This document shows positions 8,055 to 15,695 of a stretch of 64,000 nt of DNA, piece after piece. The stretch lies in NCBI GenBank assembly GCA_041645435.1, contig JBAZQB010000004.1, positions 124,001 to 188,000 of the forward strand, read 5' to 3'. This DNA comes from Methanoregula sp. (GTDB lineage: Archaea; Halobacteriota; Methanomicrobia; Methanomicrobiales; Methanospirillaceae). Both the position numbers and the translations under genes were made by a program. Position 1 is the stretch's first letter, and each line of letters starts with the position of its first letter. The notes under the pieces are model-generated. The model was not told the DNA's origin. It worked only from the letters and a program-made list of their open reading frames with translations, and did not search any database.

Positions 8055-8650
8055 TCATTGAAGTCTGGTTTTAATTTTTCAATCAGGGTTTGATGAAATA
8101 AAAAAGATCAAAGTCTGGTTTAAATTTTAAAATCAAAGTGTGATTAAAATTTTGAAATCAAAGTCCGGTTGAAATTTTTTGAGCAGGGTCTGGTTGAAAA
8201 AATAAAATCAAAGTCTGGTTGTTTTTTTTCAATCAAGATCCGATTGTTCCGGAAATTATTTTCAACCGCGATCGCGTACGTGATTGAAATTTTTCAAGCA
8301 TAGTCTGGTTGATCCGGCTGAGTATCCTGATGAGCTGTTTGGGTGAGATGCCGGAGCGGGTTCACGTCGGATGGGCGCGAGATTTTTACTCTTTACTGGT
8401 TAAATGAGCATGAAACGGATCGCGTTTGGAAATTTTCAAGCAGAGTTTGATTGATCTCTGAACAGTTTTCAAGCAGGGGTTGGGGGGTCGATTGAAATTT
8501 TTTAAGCAAGCTTTGATTTATTTCTTTTAAGCAAAGTCTGGTTGAAAATTTAAAATCAAAGTGTGATTGAAATTTTATAAGCAAGGTCTGGTTAAAATTT
8601 TAAAATCAAAGTCTGCCTGAAAATTTCAAATCAAAGCTCAGTTGATTTGA
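8055..8650. repeat. Degenerate tandem array, 24-25 bp unit, about 17 copies
   Basis: The unit reads about AATCAAAGTCTGGTTGAAAT followed by a few T/A bases, repeating every 24-25 bp. Units cluster in two blocks, roughly 8055-8310 and 8430-8650, separated by a more GC-rich stretch. The most conserved core is AGTCTGGTT; variants include AGTGTGATT, GGTCTGGTT and AGTCCGGTT. No spacer sequence separates units, so this is not CRISPR. On the minus strand some units are in frame with a short repetitive peptide, but no ribosome-binding site supports it. Function unknown. Confidence 0.75.
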
Positions 8651-8740
8651 ACCAATTTCCCAAAACCATTTTTTATTAAATCGGCATGGACTCTTCAAGT
8701 TGATATCAGACCCGTTTATATAAACCGATTAACGATGGTT

Positions 8741-8855
8741 CCCCGCCTCAGGGCCTCTCCGAGGCACAGCGGGGCAATGAGGGGTTCAGAGATTTTCCGT
8801 CATTGATCCGCCGCGGGGGCGCCCCGTCGGGGGCGGCGGCGTTCATCGCAATTGT
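8741..8855 (+). repeat. Dispersed intergenic repeat, copy A
   Basis: First of five related GC-rich elements in the window. Module 1 is a hairpin with CCCCGCCTCAGGGCCTC and its partner GAGGCACAGCGGGG (8741-8774). Module 2 is a long stem of CCGCCGC and GGCGGCGG around GGGGGCGCCCC (8809-8839). The third module seen in other copies (GGGGGTATGGGGG and CCCCCAT) is missing here. A TATA-like TTTATATAAA lies just upstream (about 8714-8723). It sits between two convergent genes. Confidence 0.85.
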
Positions 8856-9107
8856 AGAATGAGGTTCATTCGTCATCTTATCGGAAAAGACCATTTCTAT
8901 TTAAGGATGATTGTTTTTTAAAGAGATTTAAAGTAAACATCGACAAACTTTGTCTTTTTGTGTTATCATCTGAAAAAAACACATTATGATTTTTTTAAAT
9001 AACACACAATTAATTGTTAATTATTTACACAAAATAATTTGATTTAAGTTCAAATTTCCATAACAGTACTTTAAAACACATTGTCTGATTCTTGTTTTTC
9101 CCACGCA
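8856..9107. other. AT-rich intergenic stretch, no gene seen
   Basis: About 250 bases of A/T-rich sequence between repeat copy A and the HEPN-like gene. Long T and A runs are present and stops are frequent in all frames. No ribosome-binding site followed by a plausible coding frame is seen. Confidence 0.6.
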
Positions 9108-9755
9108 TTAACATATATCATCACAATCAGCACAACTTTCATTTCTCAAATCTTGTATCGTTTCTATCCAATCCGAAACACCTTCAAGATACTTGGTTAC
9201 CCACATGGCATTTTCGTAAAAATGATTCATATCAACAGTATATTTTTCAGCAATTTGTGGATATCTGTAGGCAAATGATTTAGGGTCTTTTTGATAAATC
9301 TCGTTAATATAAAATTTAACACGTTTGAAATTAGCTAGATTTGTACGGTTACATTCAAAATTATCTGGTTCTGGTTCCATGGAGCTTAACCATTCCATTA
9401 ACAATTTGTCGCAATAATCCCAAAGCTTCTTAATATCGTGACCGTATTTTTTTTTTAATTTTTCTTCATCGATAATCTTTGAATGTAGTTCTAATTCTAG
9501 AGTAATAATCAATTCCTTCAACTTAATTTCCAAGTATTGACGAAATACATATAATATAGGATAACAACGATCTGACGTGCAAACACCAGTCTTCGCTTCT
9601 TTTAACAATACATCAATAGCCCATTTCCATCCAAATGATAAAAATCTCCAAGGTGGAATATCATCAAAATCATTTAAGCCACGACTTTTTTTGGATAAAG
9701 CAGTTCCTCTAAACAAAGAAGTTGCCTTTGGAGTCAAAGTGGAATTAGGGTTCAT
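9108..9755 (-). CDS. Hypothetical HEPN-like protein
   Basis: A 215-residue protein of unknown function. A segment YPILYVFRQYLEIKLKELI (about residues 67-85) and a later GHDIKKLWDYCDKLL resemble the Arg-helix and H-(D/N)-L-x-x-L pattern of HEPN-fold proteins, many of which are RNases or toxins in defence and toxin-antitoxin loci. The classic RxxxxH catalytic motif is not evident, so nuclease activity is doubtful. The frame starts at a TTG at 9764; the ATG at 9755 is preferred. Codon use is strongly A/T-rich compared with chromosomal neighbours, pointing to transfer. Next to it is a hairpin-rich non-coding segment that could be a mobile-element remnant. Confidence 0.5.
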   Translation of the reverse strand: MNPNSTLTPKATSLFRGTALSKKSRGLNDFDDIPPWRFLSFGWKWAIDVLLKEAKTGVCTSDRCYPILYVFRQYLEIKLKELIITLELELHSKIIDEEKLKKKYGHDIKKLWDYCDKLLMEWLSSMEPEPDNFECNRTNLANFKRVKFYINEIYQKDPKSFAYRYPQIAEKYTVDMNHFYENAMWVTKYLEGVSDWIETIQDLRNESCADCDDIC

Positions 9756-9884
9756 ATAAAACAAAATAATAATTATTCACTATTTAGAACTATTCGAAGG
9801 CATGGTATTTGAAAACTCCATCTACATTTCGCCGTTGTTTGATACACTACTTGAACTTCTCTACTGGTTTACTGTGACTTATTC

Positions 9885-10150
9885 TATATGAGCCTGGGGG
9901 CCTTTATGAGCATCAGACGTTCCATTCAGAATTAGTCTACAGTAGCCTTGAGGTGTGAGCCATTCGGGCTCGACATCACTCCAGCACGCTTCGTGGCGGG
10001 ATTAAGTTACAGACTGTCCGCAAATTTAGGATAGAACGATATAGCCTACGTGGCGGGCGATTATGATAACGCCCTTCAAGAGGCGACACAGTCAGCCTCT
10101 TGTGCGGGAGGTCGGTTGATGCGACCGCATGAAAGAAACGCGGTTCATCG
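9885..10150 (-). ncRNA. Candidate structured RNA or remnant of an IS end
   Basis: No convincing reading frame covers this stretch, but perfect or near-perfect hairpins are dense: 10118-10149 (GATG/CATC and ACCGC/GCGGT), 10077-10102 (CAAGAGGC/GCCTCTTG), 10055-10074 (GGGCG/CGCCC), about 9985-9996 (CACG/CGTG) and 9957-9971 (GAGCC/GGCTC). A TATA box TTTTATAAAA at 10168-10177 sits about 25 bases before the first hairpin on the minus strand. It is GC-richer than the flanks. It could instead be the decayed 3' end of an IS200/IS605-type element. No RNase P or SRP RNA signature was recognised. Confidence 0.4.
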
Positions 10151-10167
10151 CCGTTGAACCTATGAAC

Positions 10168-10177
10168 TTTTATAAAA
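10168..10177 (-). promoter_or_regulatory. TATA box for the candidate structured RNA
   Basis: TTTTATAAAA lies about 20-25 bases upstream of the first hairpin of the 9885-10150 segment in minus orientation, the spacing expected for archaeal TBP promoters. The motif is nearly symmetric, so orientation rests on the downstream structure. Confidence 0.4.
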
Positions 10178-10211
10178 AACAAAGTGAAACATTGACTTTC
10201 TTTAAAAACCA

Positions 10212-10664
10212 TCACGCCGGCCTTATCTCGACCAGCTTCAGCGCACGGCCCTTGTCGCAGATGTTGGGAGCATTTCCCAGCACATCAACGACAACATACT
10301 TCTCGCCGTCCGTAACACCATCCGGCCGGCAGAGCGGATAACTCCGGCAATCGGACTTGTTGCAGGAAAGCTCGGTTTTTATCTTGGAGTTGACGATCGC
10401 CATATCGGCATTGATAAGCGCAGTGATCGGCGCTTCCATCACCTCGACTGCTGTAGCACCGTTCAGGTGAACCGGACAATCATGGTGCGTGGACCTGACC
10501 GTGACGATACGGTACTTCCGTCCCTTCTGGAGGTTGTGGCACGCTTTTTTCACCTTGCAGGTATCGCACTCCGCAATTTCACCCTCATAGATGAACTCGA
10601 CATTCGGTTTTGCGAGCACCGTTCCCACCAGCGTAACCTTTGTTTTTGTTTCTGACAATGCCAC
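10212..10664 (-). CDS. UPF0179 family protein
   Basis: A 150-residue archaeal protein of the UPF0179 family, function unknown. Cysteine pairs CDTCKVKKAC in the first half and CNKSDCRSYPLC in the second half suggest a metal or iron-sulfur site. The start is a GTG at 10664, immediately after the egsA stop, with GGAG in the 3' end of egsA acting as the ribosome-binding site; a TTG two codons later is an alternative. Its abutment to egsA implies co-transcription with membrane-lipid synthesis. Confidence 0.87.
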   Translation of the reverse strand: MALSETKTKVTLVGTVLAKPNVEFIYEGEIAECDTCKVKKACHNLQKGRKYRIVTVRSTHHDCPVHLNGATAVEVMEAPITALINADMAIVNSKIKTELSCNKSDCRSYPLCRPDGVTDGEKYVVVDVLGNAPNICDKGRALKLVEIRPA

Positions 10665-11744
10665 TCACTCCTTGTAGAGCATCTGCACGAGTTTTTCCGC
10701 GGATTCCCGTGTGAGGCCCATATCGAATATTGTAAAGCGCTCGGGACGGATAGTCTTTGCCATCAGTAATGCTTCGACGGCAACGGCATCATCGATCCCG
10801 AGATCTGCCGGAGTTGTCGGGGCCCCGATCATCTTTAACGATGCCCGGATACCGCGCCAGTCCCCGCCGTGCAGGTACATCGAGATGATGGTGCCAATCC
10901 CGCAGCTCTCGCCATGCAGCGCCTTGCCCGGTGCAAGCTTGTCGAGCGCATGGGAGAACTTGTGCTCCCCGCCGCTTGCCGGGCGCGATGAACCGGCAAT
11001 GCTCATCGCAACCCCGCTCGACACGAGCGCTTTGATGACAATCCATGCGGACTGCTCCTGGTGCGGTTTGATAAGGTGCGCATCCTTAACAAGGATCTCG
11101 GCTGTCATCTTCGAGAGCGTGACGGCATATTCGCTCATCGGTTCGCCTTTCACCCGGTGGGCGAGCTCCCAGTCAAGGATTGCTGTATAATTCGAGATCA
11201 CATCCGCACACCCGGCCGCGAGAAGCCGGTGCGGGGCGGACGCGATGATACCCGTATCTGCAATGATTGCCATGGGGGGCTGCGCTTCCAGCGAGGCATG
11301 CCCCTCCACCGTAGGCACCGATGCGCGTGCAGAGGCGATACCGTCATGGGATGCGGCTGTCGGGATGCTGATAAACGGCCGATCGAGATTGTACGATACG
11401 ATCTTTGCGGTATCGATCACCCGCCCGCCCCCGACTCCGATGAGGAAATCCGCATCCGCAGCAGCGATCTCTGCCTCTTTTATAACCGCAATATTGATCT
11501 CTTCTGCAAGAAAGGGGGTAACGTCGTAATCCTTATCAAGGATCATCTTAACCCGCCCGCCGGCCAGATTCATCGTGCCTTTACCCGAGATGAGAAAAGC
11601 GGAGTTTCCCAGTTTGAGATCCTCGCAGACCGCGGGGAGCTGCCCGAGCACATCATGGCCGATCACGACATCCCGGGGAAGCTGCATCCACTTGGACTTG
11701 TCAAAAACTTTGGGTTTGAGTAATTTTATTGCATCGGCGCTCAT
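10665..11744 (-). CDS. egsA: sn-Glycerol-1-phosphate dehydrogenase
   Basis: Reduces dihydroxyacetone phosphate to sn-glycerol-1-phosphate with NAD(P)H, setting the archaeal stereochemistry of membrane lipids. The NAD-binding GVGGGRVIDTAK motif (about residue 102) and the ISIPTAASHDGIASARAS segment are diagnostic. The metal-binding residues are expected in the Asp of AGCADVISNY and the His of GEHKFSHALD and LHGESCGIG. Length 359 is normal. Its start codon is only 12 bases from that of the divergent DUF63 gene, and a TATA-like TTTGTATATG at 11771-11780 would give a nearly leaderless mRNA. Confidence 0.95.
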   Translation of the reverse strand: MSADAIKLLKPKVFDKSKWMQLPRDVVIGHDVLGQLPAVCEDLKLGNSAFLISGKGTMNLAGGRVKMILDKDYDVTPFLAEEINIAVIKEAEIAAADADFLIGVGGGRVIDTAKIVSYNLDRPFISIPTAASHDGIASARASVPTVEGHASLEAQPPMAIIADTGIIASAPHRLLAAGCADVISNYTAILDWELAHRVKGEPMSEYAVTLSKMTAEILVKDAHLIKPHQEQSAWIVIKALVSSGVAMSIAGSSRPASGGEHKFSHALDKLAPGKALHGESCGIGTIISMYLHGGDWRGIRASLKMIGAPTTPADLGIDDAVAVEALLMAKTIRPERFTIFDMGLTRESAEKLVQMLYKE

Positions 11745-11756
11745 TCTAGATCATGG

Positions 11757-12623
11757 ATGATTAGTGATTTCATATACAAATACTACATCGATCCCATCCG
11801 GATGGGACAACCCTATAATGTTGTTGATACGCTCACCTATGCCATTATTCTTGTTCTCGGGATTTATCTGCTCTATCGCTGGATGTCACAATCAACCTGG
11901 CTTTCCGATATAGGCTTTGAGATTAATGCATCTTTCATCCTTGCCACTCTTCCCTATGTCGTGCTGGGGGGTGTCCTGCGGGTCGTTCAGGACACGGGTA
12001 TGTTAACGGGGGATTTCCAGTTCCTTCTCGTGACTCCCCTGATCTATTTCGTGCTCTTTTTTTTCACGATAGCGATGCTGTTCCTCTCACGGTACCTCAC
12101 CCTCCAGGGACTGACAAAAAGTTTCCTCACGTTTTACGTGTTTGCCGGGATCATGGCAGTGTTTATAGTCTCGCTCGTGCTGCTGGCATGGGGAATCAAT
12201 CACACCCATATTGACCTCTTCGTCCTTGCCATCATCCCCCTGATGGCACTCACCGCCACGGTGCTGGTATGGGCGTTTATGCGCTACGTGTTATCGTGGA
12301 AGTACGTAACCGATCCGCTCTACATCACCCTTCTCTTCGGCCAGTTGCTTGACGCAAGCGCGACAAGTTATGGCATTGACCTGCACCCCTCGGTCCAGTA
12401 TATCGAACAGCACGTAGTCGGCTCCGGTCTCATAAACCTGACCGGGACCGCGTTTGTGATGTTTCCCTTAAAACTGGTTGTCCTGTTCCCGGCAATTTAC
12501 ATTATGCAGCTCTACCGGAAGGAGGCGAACCCGGCCTTCTGGCATCTCGTACTGCTTGCCATGATCGTTGTTGGTTTTGCACCGGGAATCCGTGACATGG
12601 TACGGATGGTCCTGTATGTCTAA
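11757..12623 (+). CDS. DUF63 family membrane protein
   Basis: A 288-residue integral membrane protein with seven to eight hydrophobic helices, matching the archaeal DUF63 family. Recognisable segments are YYIDPIRMGQPYNVVDTLTY at the start and LFGQLLDASATSYGIDL in the second half. Function unknown. It is divergent from egsA with a 12-base gap and overlaps the SpoIIM-like gene by 8 bases. TATA-like AATTTTATTG at 11722-11731 inside egsA suggests a leaderless transcript. Confidence 0.85.
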   Translation: MISDFIYKYYIDPIRMGQPYNVVDTLTYAIILVLGIYLLYRWMSQSTWLSDIGFEINASFILATLPYVVLGGVLRVVQDTGMLTGDFQFLLVTPLIYFVLFFFTIAMLFLSRYLTLQGLTKSFLTFYVFAGIMAVFIVSLVLLAWGINHTHIDLFVLAIIPLMALTATVLVWAFMRYVLSWKYVTDPLYITLLFGQLLDASATSYGIDLHPSVQYIEQHVVGSGLINLTGTAFVMFPLKLVVLFPAIYIMQLYRKEANPAFWHLVLLAMIVVGFAPGIRDMVRMVLYV

Positions 12624-13182
12624 CTCGCCGCTCACCAATGCGATCATCATCACCTTTCTCCTTTTTTGTGCCACACTCACGGTAGGATGGGTAGGCACCC
12701 TGCAGAACCCTGAAGTTGGCGAAAATCTCATGAACCTCTTTGAAAAGGAAGTTGCCGGCCAGTTCATCGGAAACAATTCGTTTGAGATCTGCCTCAAGCT
12801 CTTTATCAACAACTTTGAGGCCTGTATCCTGCTTTTTTTGGGAGGGGTATCCTTTGGCATCCTCACGATATTCATCATGAGCTTAAACGGGATTGTGATA
12901 GGCGCAATCATGCAGATCATCCACGAGGATCATTCATGGATATTCCTTGCCGCAGCACTCCTCCCGCATGGTATCTTTGAGATCCCGGCCTTCATCATTT
13001 CAGGAGCTCTTGGGATCCTGCTCGCCCAGGCGCTCATAGCAGAATACTATGGCGGGGGGGATACCGCGGGCGAGGCACAGAAACTGGCCCGCATTTTTCT
13101 CCTGTATGTGTTGCCGCTCGTGGTAGTCGCCGCATGTGTCGAGGCTTTTATTACGCCGGTAATCATACAATTAGTAGCTTAA
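12616..13182 (+). CDS. SpoIIM-like (DUF95) membrane protein
   Basis: A 188-residue membrane protein resembling stage II sporulation protein M (DUF95), which in archaea is of unknown role. Features are NNFEACILLFLGGVSFGILT, then LPHGIFEIPAFIISGALG, the hallmark of the family, and four to five membrane helices. The frame extends to 12568; the ATG at 12616 is chosen because GGATGGT precedes it and it overlaps the DUF63 stop by 8 bases. DUF63, this gene and proS (15 bases downstream) form one operon. Confidence 0.85.
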   Translation: MSNSPLTNAIIITFLLFCATLTVGWVGTLQNPEVGENLMNLFEKEVAGQFIGNNSFEICLKLFINNFEACILLFLGGVSFGILTIFIMSLNGIVIGAIMQIIHEDHSWIFLAAALLPHGIFEIPAFIISGALGILLAQALIAEYYGGGDTAGEAQKLARIFLLYVLPLVVVAACVEAFITPVIIQLVA

Positions 13183-13197
13183 AACAGGATCAGCATC

Positions 13198-14634
13198 ATG
13201 GACGACGACACCGGCACCCTGCCGCAAAAAGGGGACTTTTCTGCATGGTATAACGATATTCTATGGCGGGCCGAAATTATGGATGTCCGCTACCCGGTCA
13301 AGGGACTCTATGTCTGGTACCCGTACGGGTTTGCGATCCGCAAGCATGTGTACGCACAGCTGCGCAACCTGCTCGACCGGGATCATGAAGAGACCCTCTT
13401 TCCCCTGCTCATTCCGGAACAGGAGTTCATGAAAGAGGCCGAGCATATCAAGGGATTTGAAGACGAGGTCTACTGGGTTACCCACGGGGGCACGACACCG
13501 CTCGAGGTCAAGCTCGCGCTCCGTCCGACCAGCGAGACTGCCATCTACCCGATGTATGCCCTCTGGCTCCGATCACATGCCGATCTCCCGATGAAATACT
13601 ACCAGATCGTCAACACGTTCCGGTACGAGACCAAGCAGACCCGCCCGCTGATCCGTCTCCGCGAGATCACCTCGTTTATGGAGTCGCACACCGTGCATGC
13701 GACGTGGGACGAGGCAGAAGCGCAGGTAGAATACGAGCTCGGGCTTACCTGCGAGTTCTACGATGGCCTCTGCATCCCGATCATCATCTCAAAACGCCCC
13801 GACTGGGACAAGTTCCCCGGCGCGGACTACACAATGGCAGTCGACGCGATCATGCCCAATGGCAAGACCCTCCAGATCGGCACCGTCCATCATCTCGGCG
13901 AGCACTTCTCAAAGACATTCTCGATCACCTTCGAAGACAAGAACGGCGAGCAGAAATTTGGCAGCCAGACCTGCTACGGCATCTCGGAGCGCAGCATAGC
14001 CGCCCTCATCAGCATGCATGGCGATGACAAGGGGCTCATCCTCCCCCCCGTTGCTGCACCGGTACAGGCAGTCATCGTCCCGATCACCATCGGAAAACGC
14101 CATGAGGACGTGCTCGCAGCAGCAGAAAAACTGAAAAACGATCTGATCGCTGCCGGTTTCCGGGTAAAGATCGATACCCGGGACATGCGCCCCGGTGCGA
14201 AATATTACTGGTGGGAGCTCCGTGGTGTCCCGCTCCGGCTTGAGCTCGGGCCGAGAGATCTCGATGCCGGCAAGGTCATGGCAGTGAAACGGACCGGCGA
14301 GAAGACCCAGATCGAGCTTGCTACCGTGAATGAAGGCGTGACCCGCGTGCTGGGTGAGATAACCCAAGCCATCCGGTCACGTGCCGAGGAGCACACGAAA
14401 TCCCATCTCTGCACCGTTGCCTCAATGGATGCACTGGACGCAGCGCTCAACGAGGGAAAAGTGGCAGTTGTGTCGTGGTGCCAGAACAAGGGATGCGGCG
14501 ATGTTATTGAAGAGAAGACCAGCGCAAGTATTCTCGGAACCAATGTCCGGTCGCAATACGTCTCCGCAACGGAAGGCGCCTGCATTGTCTGCGGCAAGCC
14601 GGGCAAGGCAACGCTGGTTGGCAGGACGTATTAA
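13198..14634 (+). CDS. proS: Prolyl-tRNA synthetase (archaeal type)
   Basis: Charges tRNA-Pro with proline. Class II synthetase motifs are visible: LALRPTSETAIYPMY, then FRYETKQTRPLIRLREI and the QIGTVHHLGEHFSKTF segment. The anticodon-binding domain follows near residue 290 (VIVPITIGKRHEDVL), and the C-terminal zinc-binding extension typical of archaeal/eukaryotic ProRS has the pairs CQNKGC and CIVCGKPG. Length 478 is normal. The stop is followed by a T-rich terminator. Confidence 0.96.
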   Translation: MDDDTGTLPQKGDFSAWYNDILWRAEIMDVRYPVKGLYVWYPYGFAIRKHVYAQLRNLLDRDHEETLFPLLIPEQEFMKEAEHIKGFEDEVYWVTHGGTTPLEVKLALRPTSETAIYPMYALWLRSHADLPMKYYQIVNTFRYETKQTRPLIRLREITSFMESHTVHATWDEAEAQVEYELGLTCEFYDGLCIPIIISKRPDWDKFPGADYTMAVDAIMPNGKTLQIGTVHHLGEHFSKTFSITFEDKNGEQKFGSQTCYGISERSIAALISMHGDDKGLILPPVAAPVQAVIVPITIGKRHEDVLAAAEKLKNDLIAAGFRVKIDTRDMRPGAKYYWWELRGVPLRLELGPRDLDAGKVMAVKRTGEKTQIELATVNEGVTRVLGEITQAIRSRAEEHTKSHLCTVASMDALDAALNEGKVAVVSWCQNKGCGDVIEEKTSASILGTNVRSQYVSATEGACIVCGKPGKATLVGRTY

Positions 14635-14645
14635 TTTTTTTTGCT
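14635..14645 (+). terminator. T-rich terminator after proS
   Basis: A run of T residues (TTTTTTTTG) directly behind the proS stop codon; archaeal transcription typically ends at such oligo-T tracts. No hairpin is needed or seen. Confidence 0.5.
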
Positions 14646-14945
14646 CGTTGCTTCGTCGGTGTAAAACTTTTGCTCTGTCGAAATCATTTAGAAAACTCTG
14701 ACGCTACTATGGATATCTCATATCCATGGGTCCCTGTGGCTCGACTGTCATGAATACTCTCGGGGGCAATATATTACGTGAAAAAAGGTTTCTGCAATGC
14801 AAATTTTTTTTAATTCATTTTATTTAGATCTATACCCATCATAATTTCGGAAGGGATAATTTTAACCAGGTTTCACAGATCTCTGCGTCAAAACGAAAGA
14901 GATAATGCCAGTACCAGTCACAATTCGTTAAGGAATAAAAGTACT
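14646..14945. other. Intergenic stretch with a perfect 8-bp inverted repeat
   Basis: About 300 bases without a gene. It contains ATGGATAT (14709-14716) and its complement ATATCCAT (14720-14727) separated by three bases, a possible operator. The rest is AT-rich leader for the TMEM175-like gene, with TATA-like TTTATTTAGATC near 14820-14831. No open frame of interest. Confidence 0.5.
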
Positions 14946-15569
14946 ATGGCAATATATGAGCCGATCAGCAAGGTCAACCTTGAGCGTATCACCAATGGCA
15001 TCTTTGCATTCACGATGACCCTGCTTGCACGAAATATCCTGATGCCGGATCCAGGTGCCATTACCGATATGCTGACATTTGGAAATTTTTTTGGTAAATC
15101 GATCCTGACTGTCATCGATTTTGTGGGAATATTTATCCTTCTCGCAATGTTCTGGATGCTGTTCTTCCAGATGTTCCACCGCATGAAGACCTATGATTAT
15201 CATTTTCTCCATGTCCACATGCTGGCACTGATGGCCATCGTCATGCTCCCGTTCACCTCTGCATTCACCGGTTTGAGCCAGAATTTTCCCTTTGCCGATT
15301 TTTTCTTCCAGGCTAATTACCTGATGCTTGGGGTGATTCTCGCATATTTATGGTATTACGCGAGATCGAGACCGGAACTGTTAGACCCCGGGCTTACAGA
15401 CCGTGATGCTCAGTTTCTTTTCCATAAGTGCTTAGTTCCGCCGGCTGTTGCAGGGATAGGGATCATCATGGTATTTTCCGGGGCCCGGTACCTGGATCTC
15501 CTGTATTTCCTCCCGTTCATTGTCATAGCTATATTTTTCAGGAATCCGCCGGTGGAACCTGCAGGCTGA
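14946..15569 (+). CDS. TMEM175/DUF1211 family potassium channel-like protein
   Basis: A 207-residue protein with about six membrane helices. The N-terminal RITNGIFAFTMTLLARNI matches the TMEM175 (DUF1211) signature R-x-x-x-F-S-D-G-V-F-A-I-x-x-T-L-L, but the FSD part is replaced by ITN. Bacterial and archaeal members are weakly selective potassium channels made of single 6-helix repeats. The conserved-motif change could alter gating; this is inference. The gene is monocistronic, with the stop followed by a short gap to the next gene. Confidence 0.75.
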   Translation: MAIYEPISKVNLERITNGIFAFTMTLLARNILMPDPGAITDMLTFGNFFGKSILTVIDFVGIFILLAMFWMLFFQMFHRMKTYDYHFLHVHMLALMAIVMLPFTSAFTGLSQNFPFADFFFQANYLMLGVILAYLWYYARSRPELLDPGLTDRDAQFLFHKCLVPPAVAGIGIIMVFSGARYLDLLYFLPFIVIAIFFRNPPVEPAG

Positions 15570-15695
15570 ACAGCTGCTCATTGTTACTGCAAAAAACGCG
15601 GCCATCTCTTCTGGTATTCAGAGCTTGCCAACCGGTTGTCTTTTTTTACCTGTTGCAGAATATATACTAACAGTATTTCATACGAGGCACCCGCA

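Noticed and set aside
8393..8584. 63-residue repetitive peptide on the minus strand
   Set aside because: It only translates the tandem array and lacks a ribosome-binding site.
8055..8650. CRISPR-like array
   Set aside because: Units directly abut, without unique spacers, drift strongly and have no cas genes nearby.
9885..10150. RNase P RNA or SRP RNA
   Set aside because: None of the conserved sequence blocks of either RNA was found.
9976..10215. 79-residue reading frame on the minus strand
   Set aside because: No ribosome-binding site, no family resemblance, and the same bases form hairpins; likely non-coding.
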